Positions 43,058-56,829 are shown, counted from the stretch's first letter. The stretch is DNA of 64,000 nucleotides from Sphaerolaimus hirsutus (GCA_964036195.1 OZ038456.1:17732001-17796000), one strand, 5' to 3'. A program made the numbers and translations. The notes: a model not told the origin generated them from the sequence alone.

Positions 43058-46000
43058 CCGCGGCAAGCGACACGCAAGTGGCAACTGCGACAGTGATGAA
43101 TTCCCGGCAGTTTCGTACAGATCAAATGATGAACGCAATGAAAAGAAGGACAAAAAGCTCAATGGTTGGTTGAATTGGGAATGATCCTGTTTTTTTTCTA
43201 GGGGAATTTGTTTTTGTTTTAGCGTGAGAATTGGAAAATCTGAATGAAATCCTCGATTTTTCAATGGAAGGAACTCTTGTGCAAGGAAAGTTTAGGTGTC
43301 AGGAATTTTATGTCAACTCGATTTTTCATTCAGTAATAAAGGGATTTATGAAAGGCAGGTAGAAAATAGATTAGTAAACACCAAAAATATTTAGAGGAAC
43401 AGTGTTTTTCTTGTGCAACCAAATATTTGATTTATCCAATGGTAGTATTTTTGACCGACCTACTTTTCGTGTATCCCAATACATTGAATGGCATAACTTC
43501 TGTTGGGTAAAACAAATTTCAGTACCGGTGATACGAGCAAACATACTTTTCCCACCTTGACAATCAGCCAAAGATCACACATGAAACCAAAATGGCCACT
43601 TTTTATTTTCACAGGCAAAAAAAAATCCAAAAATTCACAGGCAACTTTAACAACAAGAATGATATTTATGCGAGAAATCGTCACTTGGATCGGGTGCAGC
43701 ATTTGGAAGAAACCACATCCACTAGTGGATGGGGTTTGAGCCGCAAACCCAAGTGAGTTTTTCTCTTTGTGTTAAAATTGGCACTGTGCCCAAGGTTAGC
43801 GTGACCTTGGTACCCATTTGTTTGGCTTAATTTTTTTTGTGAAAATGTTCAATTGTGGCTTTATTTACAGGTTTATGAGTTATTTATTAATTTTTATGTG
43901 TTCTTTCAGTATTTATATGTGGTAATATGAAACGCTTCCGCACGTCGCGAAACTGTATTTCTCCTAAAGCTTCGTGAGTACGAGTGTAGCCGTTACTTTA
44001 TTAATGATTCACTTGAAGCCTCCTTGTCCCTGCCATTTGATGCTTTGCTCTGATGAAATTTGATTTCGTCCAACACGTTTTGTTTATCGGCCAAACCGAT
44101 GCTTTAAATTCCGTACATTATAAAATACACGATTCAAAATTAGACCCGGTCAGATGCACATTGAGTCGGGCGGCGTGTCGGGTTCCGTTACAACGAATCG
44201 GGTTACCCGACAAAATGATCCGGGTATTAAAATTCCGCCCCGCAATTTTATAGCATTGTCCAATCTGTCCTCTAGGGGGTCAATTCATGCTTTTTCCTGC
44301 CTGAAAACATTCCACACAGCCGCGCATTGCAATTTGAATACAGGCCTAATTAGGTTGCTGCATGCTGATGTAATTTAGACTTGATTCTGTTACTTTCTGG
44401 GTTGAAATGTGATAAATGTCGCTTTGAAATGCGATGGTGCTTCTCATTCTAGGCACGCATTACTTAAATTGTGCCTCTGAAAGTATTTTTTTGCTTTCTA
44501 GACATGCGATTTCAGATTAGAGAATGTACTTTACATTGATGCGCATATCACAAGTAACTCATTTTACATGCAGAAATTATGCAAACAACTTTCTATTATT
44601 TGAATGTTTGAAATGGGCCCATACGATTGTTTTATAATATAATATTTTTAGTATGGAAACACTTGAAAATAATTTGTATTGTAGGTTTGTAAACTGTAAT
44701 TTTGTTAATTTTTTGTTTGTTGATCTCCTTTATATGCCCTGTTAGGTTTCAAGGTAACATGTCATTGAATCCCATCATACTTATATTTAAAAAAATTTTT
44801 TGGAACATTGATTTGGATACTGCTTGATGTTTTGATTCTTTAGCAATCACACAGCATACACATCATTATATTCACAAAAAGTCACGTGAAAGATTTAACA
44901 AATCTGTGTAACTGCAACAGGCACTCTCACCAATGCCCTCCAAATGTAGTAGATATTTTGCAAAGCATCAAGGAAACATCACTTTTTTTAGACAAAGTGA
45001 TGTACATAAATACCACACATATTTATTGCACCCAGTACAATATGTTAAATGCAGCACATGCAGTGCATAAAAAGCTGATGCAGTGCTAAGTGTCTATCGA
45101 TTGGCACAGCTCAAGCATGCATGAAGCGAGCTTTTGCTTGCATATTCATTCATTTGTGCATGAATTGCTCGCTGAGCAATATACTGGGGTATAATATTTA
45201 TTTCAATAGAACACTGGTGCCTGGATTATTGCAAGATGTTGTTTTTGGTTTAAGTCTGAATCTTAAAGATAATCTTATTTATCTTATAAAGGGTTTTTAA
45301 ATGGGTTTTTTATAATTCAATTTTGTTACCATGTGAGATGCAAAATGTAACTTTTAATTCATGTATTCTGAATAAAAGTGGATTTCTTTGTTACAGTGTG
45401 CTAGTCTGCCAGATGTTTCACATTTGAACCCTTTGGGAGCTGTATACATTTTGAGAATTGCCTTTGCAAGTTTTTCTGGTTTTATTCATTTTAATGGAGT
45501 ATTTATTGTTCAATATGTTTTTTTGAGCTGTAGAAGGTTTCAGAAGCTAAATGAACAAGTGCAGTGATATCTGTGAATAGCCATGATTATTTTCAGCTAT
45601 TTCTGGATTATTTTGTATTTTTATATTTGTTGGTTCATGTTTCCCCCGAGATCCCTGGCATTTTTTGATGTATTATGATGCTTGCATGTACATACATTTG
45701 CTTGTGTCATTCTACATTTGAAATTGGCTCAAGCCTTATCATGCATGCAATCATGCTCTCATGCAGAGAACATTTGATTCCCTGCAGGGCTGAGTGTCAT
45801 TCTTTTGTTCCAATTCTAGAATCTTTTTTATTCATGCTTACATAGATTTTTGTCTGAATTTTGAATCTGGGTTTTGGTGTGGTCACGTTTTTATTTAAAA
45901 TTTTTATATTAGTTAAAATTTTTTTCTCGATTTTGGATGCCATTAAGAATATTTTTTCTGCTTTTTTGTTTGCTGTTAATACTGTTTGATGGACAACTAT

Positions 46001-49000
46001 TTGAACTATTGGGGAAGATTGTTTTATCTAAATTCGATATGATCTGCAACAACTACGGTCGCATAGCAACACCTGCATAATTTAAATTTCTTAGGCATGC
46101 GATCCTACGATGAAAATATGCTTTTAAAAGAAATTAGATAGACAATTCAACTCCAGATTTGTTTTAAGTTTTCTAAGCTGCAATGTACTCTAATCGTAGA
46201 AAGATGTCAGTTTCAGATTGAAAACATAAACACAAAAATTGAAGGGTTATAAGTCATAGTTAACAACAGATTACAGCAACTTTTAAAGTTTTTTTTGTTG
46301 TTTGTGTTCACGTTTTTGCATCGCAATCCAGTAGTATCTATATCCATTTATCTATGATAACCGTACCCTCCAACTTTTTCTATCTAAAATCCACCCCAAA
46401 CCCCCCCCCCCCCAAACTTACATCCCACCCCCGCAGCAAATTCCTCCACCGCGGCATGGACAAACTCCGGCGTTCCATACGACAGTCGTTACACAGAAAT
46501 CGCCGCGGCTCGCTGGGAGAAGACGGGGCCGCCGCTTCGGCTAGTTTGGCGCAAAATGATAGAGATGGCAAGGCGCCAAGTAAGGCGCAGTTGAAGCATC
46601 AACAGGTTAGGGGATTTGGAATGGTGCCAAGATTGGGGGGGTGTACTCCAACTCCAGTGACCTTACCCCTTGCACGCGCGGTTCAAGCTGGAATCGTGCC
46701 AACCACATTTAATGCATGCGATTGTAAAAAGAAGATGAAAAGATGAAACAGTAAAATTGACTCTTCACAAAAAAATCTGCTTTAAACATCATTGGCTCGC
46801 TGCCAACGTGAAACATAAGTAACTGCGCGTGCAGAGTGTAATGTCACTGGAGTAGTTATTTAAAAAGCGCCATGGCGCTTTTTGCTTTGGCGCTAGTTCC
46901 CGGTGCTAGCGCCAGGTTCCAGCGCCATGGCCCATGATGCATTTATATTTATCAAAAAATTGGAGTATATTCGCTGTAGGGTTCAAACGGGACCGCGGTC
47001 CCGGTACATGGTTCGGCAAAAAGTCGGGACTGGGGCGGTCCCGGTCCCGGTCCCGACACCCCAGTCCCGGTCCCGGTCCCGACAATTGAAAAAGGCCAGT
47101 CCCGGTCCCGACCACCCAGTCCCGGTCCCGGTCCCGGAATTTTTCAGCGGTCCCGATAAGAAAAATTTACCGGACTGGATCCAAATTTTGCTTTTTAAAT
47201 ACTTGTAAAATTCAAAAAAATTTGCGCCAGTCTGCGCATTCTCATTCCGTCAACGAATTTTTGACGTTTTTTTGGTGAGTTCCAAACATTCTCATTCATG
47301 TTCGACATCAGAGAAGGCTGAAAAATTTATTTTCCTTCAGAAAGCACTGCACCAGCTTATGTATCAATACTCACTGTCATAATTTTCGTGCATTATGTCT
47401 TTTTTTGTGACTCAATTGAATTTTGTGACTTATATTATATTTTTGATGACAATTTTGATTGAATGAAGTGTGAAAATCGTATGAAACTTCTGAAAATATG
47501 CATTCAAATGGTTATCGGTCCCGATAGGGCTCAAAATACGGCTGTGGTCCTGGTACCTGGTTCGTCAAATCCTGGTCCCGGTCCGGATGCCCCAGTCCCG
47601 GTCCCGGTCCCGACAATTGAAAAATGCCAGTCCCGGTCCCGGTCCCGACCACCTAGTCCCGGTCCCGGTCCTGGTCCCGATAGGAAAAATTCTTGTCCCG
47701 GTCCCGGTCCCGGTCCGAAAAACTGGTCCCGTTTGAACCCTAATTCGCTGTCCATATTCAAAATTATCATGCTTGGATATCTTTATTTGTTTTTTTTCTC
47801 GTTTTTTTGTTTTATTTATCCTAATTCCGCCCTGACATTCACACTCCGCGTTACCATAACCCTAACCCTGACTACCATAATCCCCCGAATCAAATCGCAG
47901 TCTTCCTCGAGTCGTAGAAGTTCGGCGGACAATGCTACAAACGGTGCAAATTCAGGTGGTAACTCCAATAGACCGGCCGCTTGGCAACAAGATGAAACTT
48001 CTGTCAGAGCGGGCACTTGTGTTTTTAATGTGAAGGTTGGTTTTGGGTTACGGTAGGGTTACGGTACTCGGGGGACTTTTTACATTGGATTTAGAAAACT
48101 TGTCGGGTGTTTTAAATGGAGTGGGATGCCAGATCCAAATTCAGATTGTTTTTCAAATGGCTGGGTGTTTTTCAAAGTTTTTTTTTAACCAGGTCGTTGA
48201 AAAAACAACGTTTTTTCACATCCGTAGTTCAGATTGATATTGAAAAATCCTTGTAAAACATTTTACCAAATTCTCATTTTACCGTAACTCCAACCCAACT
48301 ACCGTAATCCCACGAATCACAACCCTCTTCTACAGTATCTCGGCTGCGTTGAGGTGTTCGAATCGCGCGGTATGCAAGTGTGTGAGGAGGCACTCAAAGT
48401 TCTCAGGGTCAGTTGTATGGGTAGGGATTTTTGTGTGAAAATTGATGCTTTTTGAAAATTTGATTATTGACCCCTGTGGTAATTGTGAGTATGGTTGGGA
48501 CGATATGACTTTGCGATATCGATATTCGATATTCAATATTTCTTTCTGAAACTCGATATTCGATATCTATACGATATGGACTCTCGATATTCGATATGAA
48601 AATATGCTCGATATTCCATATCGATGTTTTCGATATTTCGATATTTTAGTACAGCGGGGCATATTGTACTTCCATTTGGACACAATTATGGTTAATCATC
48701 TTTTTAAATGAGGCGCACAACAATTAAAATGAGATAATGAAATAAAAACAGGATGAATCAAATTATATCAGATAAAATTATTAAGCAAACACTTACAGGT
48801 CATACCTGTGACTAGGGGTGGCTGGCTTTTTTTTAGGTTGGTATTTAAAAAAACAGCCAAATTTTTTAGCCACTGCCATGCAAAGGTTTGGTGAAACGGT
48901 TTCCTTGTGATGCAGTTTGCTGTGTTAAGATCCTATATTTTGTTAAGATGTGTATACATCCATTGATCTCCTACTTTTGATAGCTCAATGTGAAAATGAC

Positions 49001-52000
49001 ATGGCATTTATATGAATTAAAAATATTTCTTTGTGCATTTATAAGCATACATGTGTTTGGTTGCAGCGTCCACTTTTTGTTGGCTACATCCATTTTTTAA
49101 CAATCAAAAATACCTCAAAAAGACAACAAGAATATCGAAAAATATCGATAAATGGTCGATATTCGATATCGATGTTCGGTATTTTTTCAAAATTTTCGAT
49201 ATCGATATTCGATATGAAAAAATGGTCGATATTCGATACGATATATCGTCCCAACGCTAATTGTGAGTCAAAAGGATCCCGTGGTCGATATTCAAAATTC
49301 TGTAGCTGAAACGCTCTACATTTTATACTACATATCGTTGCAACGCTTTGCTAATTACGGTGAAGGGTCGTGTCAAAGCCCATAAGTGTAATAGCTCATC
49401 AATTTGCACAGTTTAAGTCGTTTCTGCAGAATCACTTAAGTGTAGCTTTTACGACACACAAAGGCACATAGCAAGCCGAAGTAGTTTTCTTAAGTTTTTT
49501 TTCTGGGCCTGTCGCTGTTTATGGCACCATAGCCGAGTATGCACATGCAACAATGCGGGCTGGCCGTGCACCCCCCCCCCCCAGGGTCTGTGCCGGTGCG
49601 CATGTAAACCCGGTGCACATGTAGGCCAAATTTACATGGGTTTACATGCGCACCGAGTTCTCGCCATCCCGCAGTCTAACACAACGATTGGCCCTCACAA
49701 AAAAGCCCCCCCCCCCCAAAATCAAACAATTTTACCCTCTAAAATCTGCAAAAAATCCCCCCAGTCGCAGCGACGGCGGCCCATAGGCGCCCTTCTCTAC
49801 ATTTCCGGGGACGGTCTCAGAGTTGTCGATTCGGACACAAATCGTGGTTTGCTAGTCGATCAGACCATAGAAAAAGTGTCCTTTTGCGCGCCTGACAGGC
49901 ACAATGACAAGGGATTTGCATATATTTGTAGGGATGGGACTACTAGAAGGTGGATGTGTCACGGGTTTGCCGCTGGGAAGACTACTGTGAGTTTACTGGG
50001 GGTGGGGGGGAAACTGTTGTTGCGTGAGCTATGGGTTTACCTTGACTTTGAGTTGGATAGATAGCAAATCGCTCCCCCGGGGGGGATAGATAGATAAAAA
50101 ATGTCTGGAGGCTCTCGGGCCAAGGACGTATCCAGGGGGGGCGGGGGGGGCTGCAGCCCCCCCCTGTTCCCGGGGTGAGACCAAAAAAATCGCGGGAAAT
50201 GCGACTTCTATACATTTTTCACGTTTTGTGGAAAAATTTTGCGCGCAAGCGCGCATTCACCCCCGCAAATGTATATTTATCAGTCGATCGGTCCCCTTAG
50301 GCACAAATCCCTCAAATTTCTGTCAAAATGTGCCCGTCGGCGTATATGTACGTATATTTACATAAATATACAGTGGTTTCAGGCACTGGCGCCAGCGCCA
50401 ATGACGCCATGGCGTGGCGCTTACGAATGGCGCCAGCGCCAGGGCGCTATTTCGTCACTATATGGGCAAAATTTTAGGGGGGGGGCTGAGCCCCCCCCCC
50501 GCTCGCCGGGCTCCGTAAACAAGCAGCCCCCCCCCGCTCAAAAATCCTGGATACGTCCCTGTCTCGGGCAAAATAAAAGGTTTTTCATAGTATATATGCA
50601 TAGATGCATATAGCCGAAAATAACCATTTTTAATTTGAAAACTGACAAAATTAAGCGATTTTGAGTCTAAATTGGGGAAAAATCTATCAAGATATGTAGA
50701 TAGCTGAGCGATTTGGGGAGGGGGGAGTACGCTTAGGCACCCCACCACTTGGAGACCCCTGCTAGTTTGAAGGAATTGGGAAACTATGTTTTTATCTTTG
50801 GCGCTGATTTTTGGAGTATGACTGTTCTATTTACATCTCTTTCTACGGTGCCAAAATTTACTAATTCCTCCGAAAAATACAAAAATTTTTGTAACCCCCC
50901 CCAAAAAAAAACTCCTAAAAATTGTATATTTAATTGTAAAAAACCCCTCCCATCACAGGGTGAGCGTCTATCGCACGCCGTGGGCTGTGCATTCGCAGTG
51001 TGCTTGGAGAAAAAACAGCGCCGCGACAGAGAAGTTCAACCTACCGTAACCTCTCAAAATGGACAGAGTAACAGCCAGACTACCGTAACCCAAGCTACAG
51101 TAACCCAGTTGAATGATGACACGTCGGTGGCGCCCAATAGAAATGCAACGGCTACAGCTAGTTTTAGACACGCTTCTTTGGTTGAAAGAAAATTGGACCC
51201 GCAAAGTGTTATTGTTGGTCAGTTAGGGAAGAAATGGTGTTGTTTTGTTTCTGAGAGAAATGGATCGAGTGCTGCAGAAATGAGTTAAAAGGTCCGAACG
51301 GTGACGTGCCAGCGTTTTATAGGGGTAGCCCGTACAATGTAATGTAATGCGTAGAATGTGAAACAGATGTTGTCAAATGTAAAATATGCTTCACTTGTCA
51401 ATTTACATTCTCTACGATGATTGAAAAGTGTATGTAACAAATGACATGTCATGTTACAGTTTGCTTCACTTGCCTGGCCTGTAAATATAAATTTTATGTG
51501 TTGTGTGAATAGTTGATAGCGATGGTGAAATAGCGACATAAATACCGACAATATTCATCCACACCCTCCAAATATAATTTCGGCAAATTTTCCCAAACCA
51601 AATGGAAATAAACTTTTCAGTGAGTCACCCAGCTGCGGCAGATTCGACCAGATCGCCTACGCCGTCGACGGGCAGCGGAGTGGGCACGTTGCCAAAACCT
51701 CGCCCGCAGGTGTGCAATTATTTAACTTGCAGTTGTTTTGTTTTTTTCTCAATTCAAGTATTTGTCGTTGGTTTCTCAAATATTTTCCACACGCAAAATA
51801 TCTGTGATTTCCGCACGAAATAGTTTTCTCCACCAGTTTTTTTCAACCCTTCTTCATCACGTTTCAAATCTTTTTGCATTTATATGCAAGTAGTTGTAAA
51901 ACAAGCCACCTTGAATCAACATCCGTCCCAAACGAGAATAGTATGCATATCTTACGTAAAATACTCACGTAATACCCAATACCCAAATACCCACCAGGCG

Positions 52001-55000
52001 AACCCTCTCCTTTTCGAACGGGGCGGCTCTTTGCGCGCGCCCGCGGGCACGAACATCAACAACGCGCAATTCAAGCGACAAGTGAGCTTGCGCGCGGGAC
52101 AAGTTTCCGATTTCGCCGCGGGACTGCAGCAGGGCGGAGGGACCAAAGTGCCCGCTACTATTATGGAGGAGGTAGGTGGGCATCGTTACCAGGGGTACGA
52201 AAGGAGGAGGGATTGGTGGGTAACAGGGGTTGGGGGTGTTACCCTGCATCTATCTATCCCAGAGGCAAATTTTTGAGCTACAACCCCCTAAACCCCCGCC
52301 CACCAATCGCTCAGCTATCTATCTATCTGGAGTGATTTTTGAGATATTTTACCCACGCTTTCACTCAAAATCGCTACTATCATACCTTTTTATAGATTTT
52401 GATCTTCAAATTGCCTTCTTTATTGCCTATTTTCAGTTATTTCTCGTACTATACGAGCTTATATATGTACCTATTTTCAGCTATTTTTCACATACTTTCA
52501 CTCTAAAAGTAACCCGAACCCCATTTCCAAAACTCAGTTGCCATGTGAATCGGCAGCGAGCTACGCACCGGCCGGGTCTTCGAACTGCCCAACGAGTTCT
52601 ACCAATTTCAATTCGGAAATGCAATCGCACCAGGCCGAGTCAAATATTTTTGGCACACCTACGCATCAGACAACTTATGTCCACTCTGTGACGTCATATC
52701 AACAGGGTTATGGTAATGAAAACATGGGTGGAAATGCGACGCAAAGCCAAGTTCAGTACGGGCAAATGTCAGTTACTCAGCAACAATTTGGATTTGGCAC
52801 GCTTCCAGCTGGGCAGCAGAATTTTGGCGCCGCGCCAACGGGCCAGCCTGTGGAAGTGGGTGCAGTTTTATTTTGTTTGTTTTCATAGATCAATGGTAGC
52901 GCTGGTCGCTAATCATTTTTGGATGATTTTTCATGCAGGAGTAAATCATAAATAGTAAAATCTGAGAAAAATTAGCAAATGAGTAAAAAGCAAAAAAAAA
53001 ATGTTCAAAATTGTTTTGAAATTGTGTATGTGGAAAAACAAGTTAAAAAAGAGTTGCTATTGGGCATGCTTCAATCAACATAAAAGTTTTCCACATAAAA
53101 AATAGATAAATAGCTGGCTACCCAGGTTGGGGCATTGATCATAGAAGTCCAAAAATTTGCCACCAGAGATTAGCAATACAACAATATCATCAAAAATATT
53201 ACGCAACCCACACAGTATCCCTTCCCCCAACAACCCGCTGCATCTCACTACAACCCAATGAATTTTGGCACCCCGCCAGCGCTGCCGCAAAGGCCGCCAG
53301 CCGTTGGCCCGGCAGCTAGGAGCGCGCCACAGGTTCGAAAACCACCAAATTCGAGCGGAATGGGTTCGATGAACCACACTTGTTTGGCTGGTGGGGAAAT
53401 GCCACTGCAGCATGAGGATACGATTAGTGAAGATGGTTTGTTTGAAGGGGCATTTTTTCATTGAGCTTGTTTGAATAAAAGGCCCCAGCCCCATGTGCAG
53501 ATTGTCATTGAAAGTCATTGAAAGTAAAATTTTTCAGTTGAGTCGATGAAATACGCTCAATTTTTCTGAGGAGTCATGATAAAATATGCTACCTATCGCT
53601 CCATCGTATATTTAGCTATACTTGACTGACATCACACTTAGTACGGAAACTTACCATAACCCATCTGAATAATGAATTAAAAATTATACAGGTTTTTACC
53701 ATAATATGTCGTATTTACTTTGGAATGATTGAATGAATGAATGAATAAGTTCATTGGTTCAGGGCCACGCAAGGAACTACACGAAAGATTGCAAACAATC
53801 ACCCGTTGTACGAGTTCCACCCTCCAACACCGTATAATCATATTCATGTAAGGCGACGTTGTTTTTAAGTCGTTTTGGCTTGATATGACGCATGCCATGT
53901 ATGCCGGTCGGAGCAATAAGATGTTTAGGGAATCTGTAATGTGGGCATTTTTAGTATACAGTCCTAGTAACCGTTGGTCAAGTAAAAAATTCAATCACAG
54001 ATCATTCTCTGTAAATCACTCGATCATAATGTCCAGTTAACTCTTTCAATCGAAAACGTCCGATTTAATTAATTAAACGAAAACGATTAATTACGAATTT
54101 TATCACAAGATTTCATTCATTCAATTACGGTAGGATTCTGTACATACGTTGCGTTCCGCCGAGTATACAACCCCTCCCCCATTCAATATTTTTTCGCAAC
54201 GGTAAAATGCTACATTCGAACTTGCAGACTGGGCTGGCAATACTCCAGCACCCCCCTGGGACCAAACAGCGCCAACGGAAACGAGTCACCCTACTACCGT
54301 AACCCAATGCGGCGCAACTACCGTAACCCAGGGAGACATGAGTGGAAACACGAGTGATTCCGGAGGCAATTTCGTACGCGGCGGGCTGAGAGCTTCTAAG
54401 GCGGAGTTATGGCTGCAAAATACATTGATGAGCGTTGATAAAGTGAACAGGGAGGGCACCCCGCCTGTGGGTAATCCAGGGCAATCGGTTTGTTTGATTG
54501 GATATTTTTATGGTGAAGTTTGATGTTTTCAAAGTGCTTGGATGTTGATACAAAAAAGTTAAAAATTGCATTTTCTATTTCATGTGCCTTTCATGAAAGA
54601 AGTTTCTTCACTTTGAATTTCGGATCGTCTGATCTATAACTTTTTTTTAGGGGGCTGGAAAATCCGGACACAACTCTCTGTAGATTGAAAAAAATACTTT
54701 TACACCATTTGTCGACATATGCACTTTCAGAATGGCACTCATCAGTTACCTCCCACCCGTTACAGGCCCAAACGGCCGCCCCGCCACCAGTACCGGAACG
54801 GCGGGATTTATTCGGACAGTCTGAATTTTTGGGCACCCCTCAGCACGTTGGCACGGCGCCAAATGGAAACGAAAGTGCCCAGCAACAACAGAATAATCGC
54901 TGGCACACGTTCGAAGATGACAGTCCCAAAAAAGAGAAAGTTGTCGATGAATTTGAACAGAAGTGGAGCACTGCGGCGGTGGTCAGTCCCAGAAATAGTG

Positions 55001-55062
55001 AGACACCCCAGAAAAATGTTGTGAACCCTTTTTCGAAGGAAAGTGAAGCCGTGGGGGTCTGA
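43058..55062 (+). CDS. numb: Numb, PTB-domain cell-fate adaptor
   Basis: Numb is a membrane-associated endocytic adaptor that is segregated asymmetrically and inhibits Notch. Exons: 43058-43164 (ATG at 43096), 43700-43752, 46437-46605, 47901-48035, 48336-48407, 49765-49986, 50959-51217, 51621-51709, 51998-52171, 52538-52855, 53216-53435, 54228-54487, 54766-55062 (TGA). All phases agree; about 778 residues, longer than fly Numb (556). The PTB domain spans exons four to seven ([89 protein letters not shown]). The tail has the aPKC-type site FKRQVSLR and a terminal NPF for EH-domain proteins. The AP-2 motif DPF is DEF here. The first two exons rest on phase and splice signals only; the exon-seven donor (TTG|GTCAGT) is a choice between two. 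Confidence 0.9.
43753..46436 (+). other. numb: Numb intron 2, largely free of recognisable repeats
   Basis: About 2.7 kb of AT-rich sequence with none of the element ends common elsewhere in the window, and no convincing coding frame. It contains ATG-rich 45100-45200 (CATGCATGAAGCGAGC) and T-runs only. Confidence 0.5.
46437..46605 (+). CDS. numb: Numb exon 3, basic membrane-binding N-terminus
   Basis: Acceptor CCCGCAG; the exon reads [20 protein letters not shown] then [10 protein letters not shown]. It corresponds to the basic stretch MDRLRRSFRDSFRRR in fly Numb, which attaches the protein to the plasma membrane and is phosphorylated by aPKC. The donor is CAG|GTTAGG. An alternative stronger donor (CCAA|GTAAGG at 46579) would break phase with exon 4. 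Confidence 0.88.
46977..47742. mobile_element. hAT-like element with GGTCCCG arrays in numb intron 3
   Basis: Ends TAGGGTTCAAACGGGACCGC and ACTGGTCCCGTTTGAACCCTA, with perfect 8-bp duplication ATTCGCTG (46969-46976, 47743-47750). Both arms are arrays of CCCGGTCCCGGTCCCGAC, with an unrelated centre of about 360 bases. Confidence 0.85.
48490..49259. mobile_element. hAT-like element with CGATAT arrays in numb intron 5
   Basis: Ends TATGGTTGGGACGATAT and ATATCGTCCCAACGCTA, with perfect 8-bp duplication ATTGTGAG (48482-48489, 49260-49267). Both arms are arrays of GATATTCGATATCGAT. Confidence 0.82.
49765..49986 (+). CDS. numb: Numb exon 6, PTB domain core
   Basis: Reads [19 protein letters not shown] then [18 protein letters not shown] and [16 protein letters not shown]. 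This is nearly identical to the fly and vertebrate Numb PTB core. The donor ACT|GTGAGT is consensus. Confidence 0.96.
50121..50561. mobile_element. hAT-like element, GGACGTATCCAGG family, in numb intron 6
   Basis: Ends CAAGGACGTATCCAGG and CCTGGATACGTCCCTG, with perfect 8-bp duplication TCTCGGGC (50113-50120, 50562-50569). Contains C/G runs and a short GGCGCCAGCGCC block. The related copies are 61651-62066 and the partial copy 12605-13018. Confidence 0.82.
54766..55062 (+). CDS. numb: Numb terminal exon with NPF motif
   Basis: Ninety-eight codons ending ...[15 protein letters not shown] and stop. It contains a proline-rich PPPVPERRD, then [19 protein letters not shown] before the NPF, aligning with DPFEAQW and TNPF of vertebrate Numb. 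NPF recruits EH-domain (Eps15-type) endocytic proteins. Confidence 0.92.
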   Translation, partial: AQTAAPPPVPERRDLFGQSEFLGTPQHVGTAPNGNESAQQQQNNRWHTFEDDSPKKEKVVDEFEQKWSTAAVVSPRNSETPQKNVVNPFSKESEAVGV

Positions 55063-56429
55063 TTTTTTGCTTTTGGATTTGTTTCATTCGTGACGTGAAT
55101 TTGACTTGCCGAATTATTCATTTGTGGAAAAATGGACTGATAAATTTCCGAAATTGATAAATGGACTGAAAAATAGACTGATAAATGACGTTATAAGAAA
55201 CATTTGTGTTTTTATTATATTTATTTTTTCATCTGTATTTCTGTATTAGCTGGTTTTTGTGGCATTGACTGTGTCATCGAAATTTTTTCCAGAGTTCTAT
55301 TCTTTCTAACTCCATATCCTTTCCTATGGCTATTTTTTGATACGTGCTTTGATCAAAACGGAACTGCTTTTGAGAATAATTTGGGTAAGTGTAGAAAAAA
55401 TTTAAAGTGAGCGTGATGCTAATCACTTTGTCACGTTTTCAAACTTTTTTTATCTCTCTGACAATAACTGATAAATTCAATAATTGACTGTTTTTTTGCT
55501 GGGCAATTACCTTCCTAGTCAGGCTGTTGTATTCCTTTTTATTCGCATTTTATTCCTAGAGTCAATTTTATTACTATGGTTATTCAAAAACTTCCCCTCG
55601 AACGGTTCCCAAATGTGTAATGGATGTTATTTATGTGGCACCTTTTTTTAGAAGAAACAACATTTATGTTAACACGATGTTATGGATGGCCGCGTAAATT
55701 TTGTGGATGTTCTGTTGGTGAGAAAAAATCCTCAGACAGTTGTCAGTAACGATAGGAAACAAAAATTCGAAGACATTTTGCAAAAACGTGCAAAAAATTC
55801 CAAATGGTAATGCAAAAGATTCGAAAATTCGAAAAGTAATACAAAATATTCGAAAATTCCAAAACTTTTTATTTCGGAAGAATAACGAAATTCGAAAAGT
55901 TGTTTTGGAGATAACACTTAAAAAATTAAACACTTTTTCCAGGGGATTTCCGATCGTTATTTGTCAGTAAATATGGTACATAATTAACATGCACTGGCAG
56001 ATGTTATTTTGGTATGCTTGTGAGATTCAAAAATTGCGGCATGCTTTTACGCATGCAAAGTGATTCCGCTATTTAATGTTTGGTGTTTTCTTTCTGCCAT
56101 AGATGTTATTCCTTCCGAGGAAAAATTAATAAAAGATAAAAATTATCCTTGTTCGAAACTCGATTATTTCAAAAACATCCATCAAAATAATGGGTAACTC
56201 ACGGAAGATTGTCGGCAATATATTCTAAAATTACCTAATTTGTTAAAAATCAAATAAAAGCAAATCTTTGTCTAACAGTGGTCTGACCCACGCCGTGTAA
56301 AATAATGGGAAATTTTTAATTTCATGTAAAATGCCTGGTAAAAGAGAAGAGTAAATTTTATCATTTAACAGTCATTAAACATCATATTAACATAGTTCCA
56401 TGGAATTATTTCCATATCTTATTGGCAGC
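55063..56429. other. Spacer after numb
   Basis: AT-rich; contains palindromic blocks near 55740-55930 (AAAATTCGAAAAGT type) and no convincing gene. AATAAA-like signals exist but none is clearly the numb polyadenylation site. Confidence 0.4.
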
Positions 56430-56829
56430 TTTACCATTTTCTTCTAATAGAAGAGCGCCGTTCTATTTTTCCGTCAATTTATTTTACCTGCCGTTCCATT
56501 GGAGGTATGTCGTTGTATTAGAAGAAATACGGTATTTGCGTTTCATGGTGACGAATGATTGTGTATAAATTGCCAGTTGCTGGACAACCATTGACATTAT
56601 GCCAGAGGTGACATTGATAAAGATCTGGTGCCAGTTCCGCAAATTTGTGAAGTAAAATGGTAAATGCGAATTAAAATGAGAAGTGAAAAGTGATTTTTGG
56701 CACCATTTTTGCTATCATTTCTGCATCACTAATTGGTACTTTTCAGTGTGTTGCACAAAATTTACGCTTAAAATTTTATTTAGAAAATGATATGGGGCTT
56801 TTATTCAAGCATCAACCAACATCCATAAA

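Noticed and set aside
46906-48056. Proline/glycine-rich frames in numb intron 3
   Set aside because: Translations of GGTCCCG arrays in the hAT-like element; only 47901-48035 is an exon.
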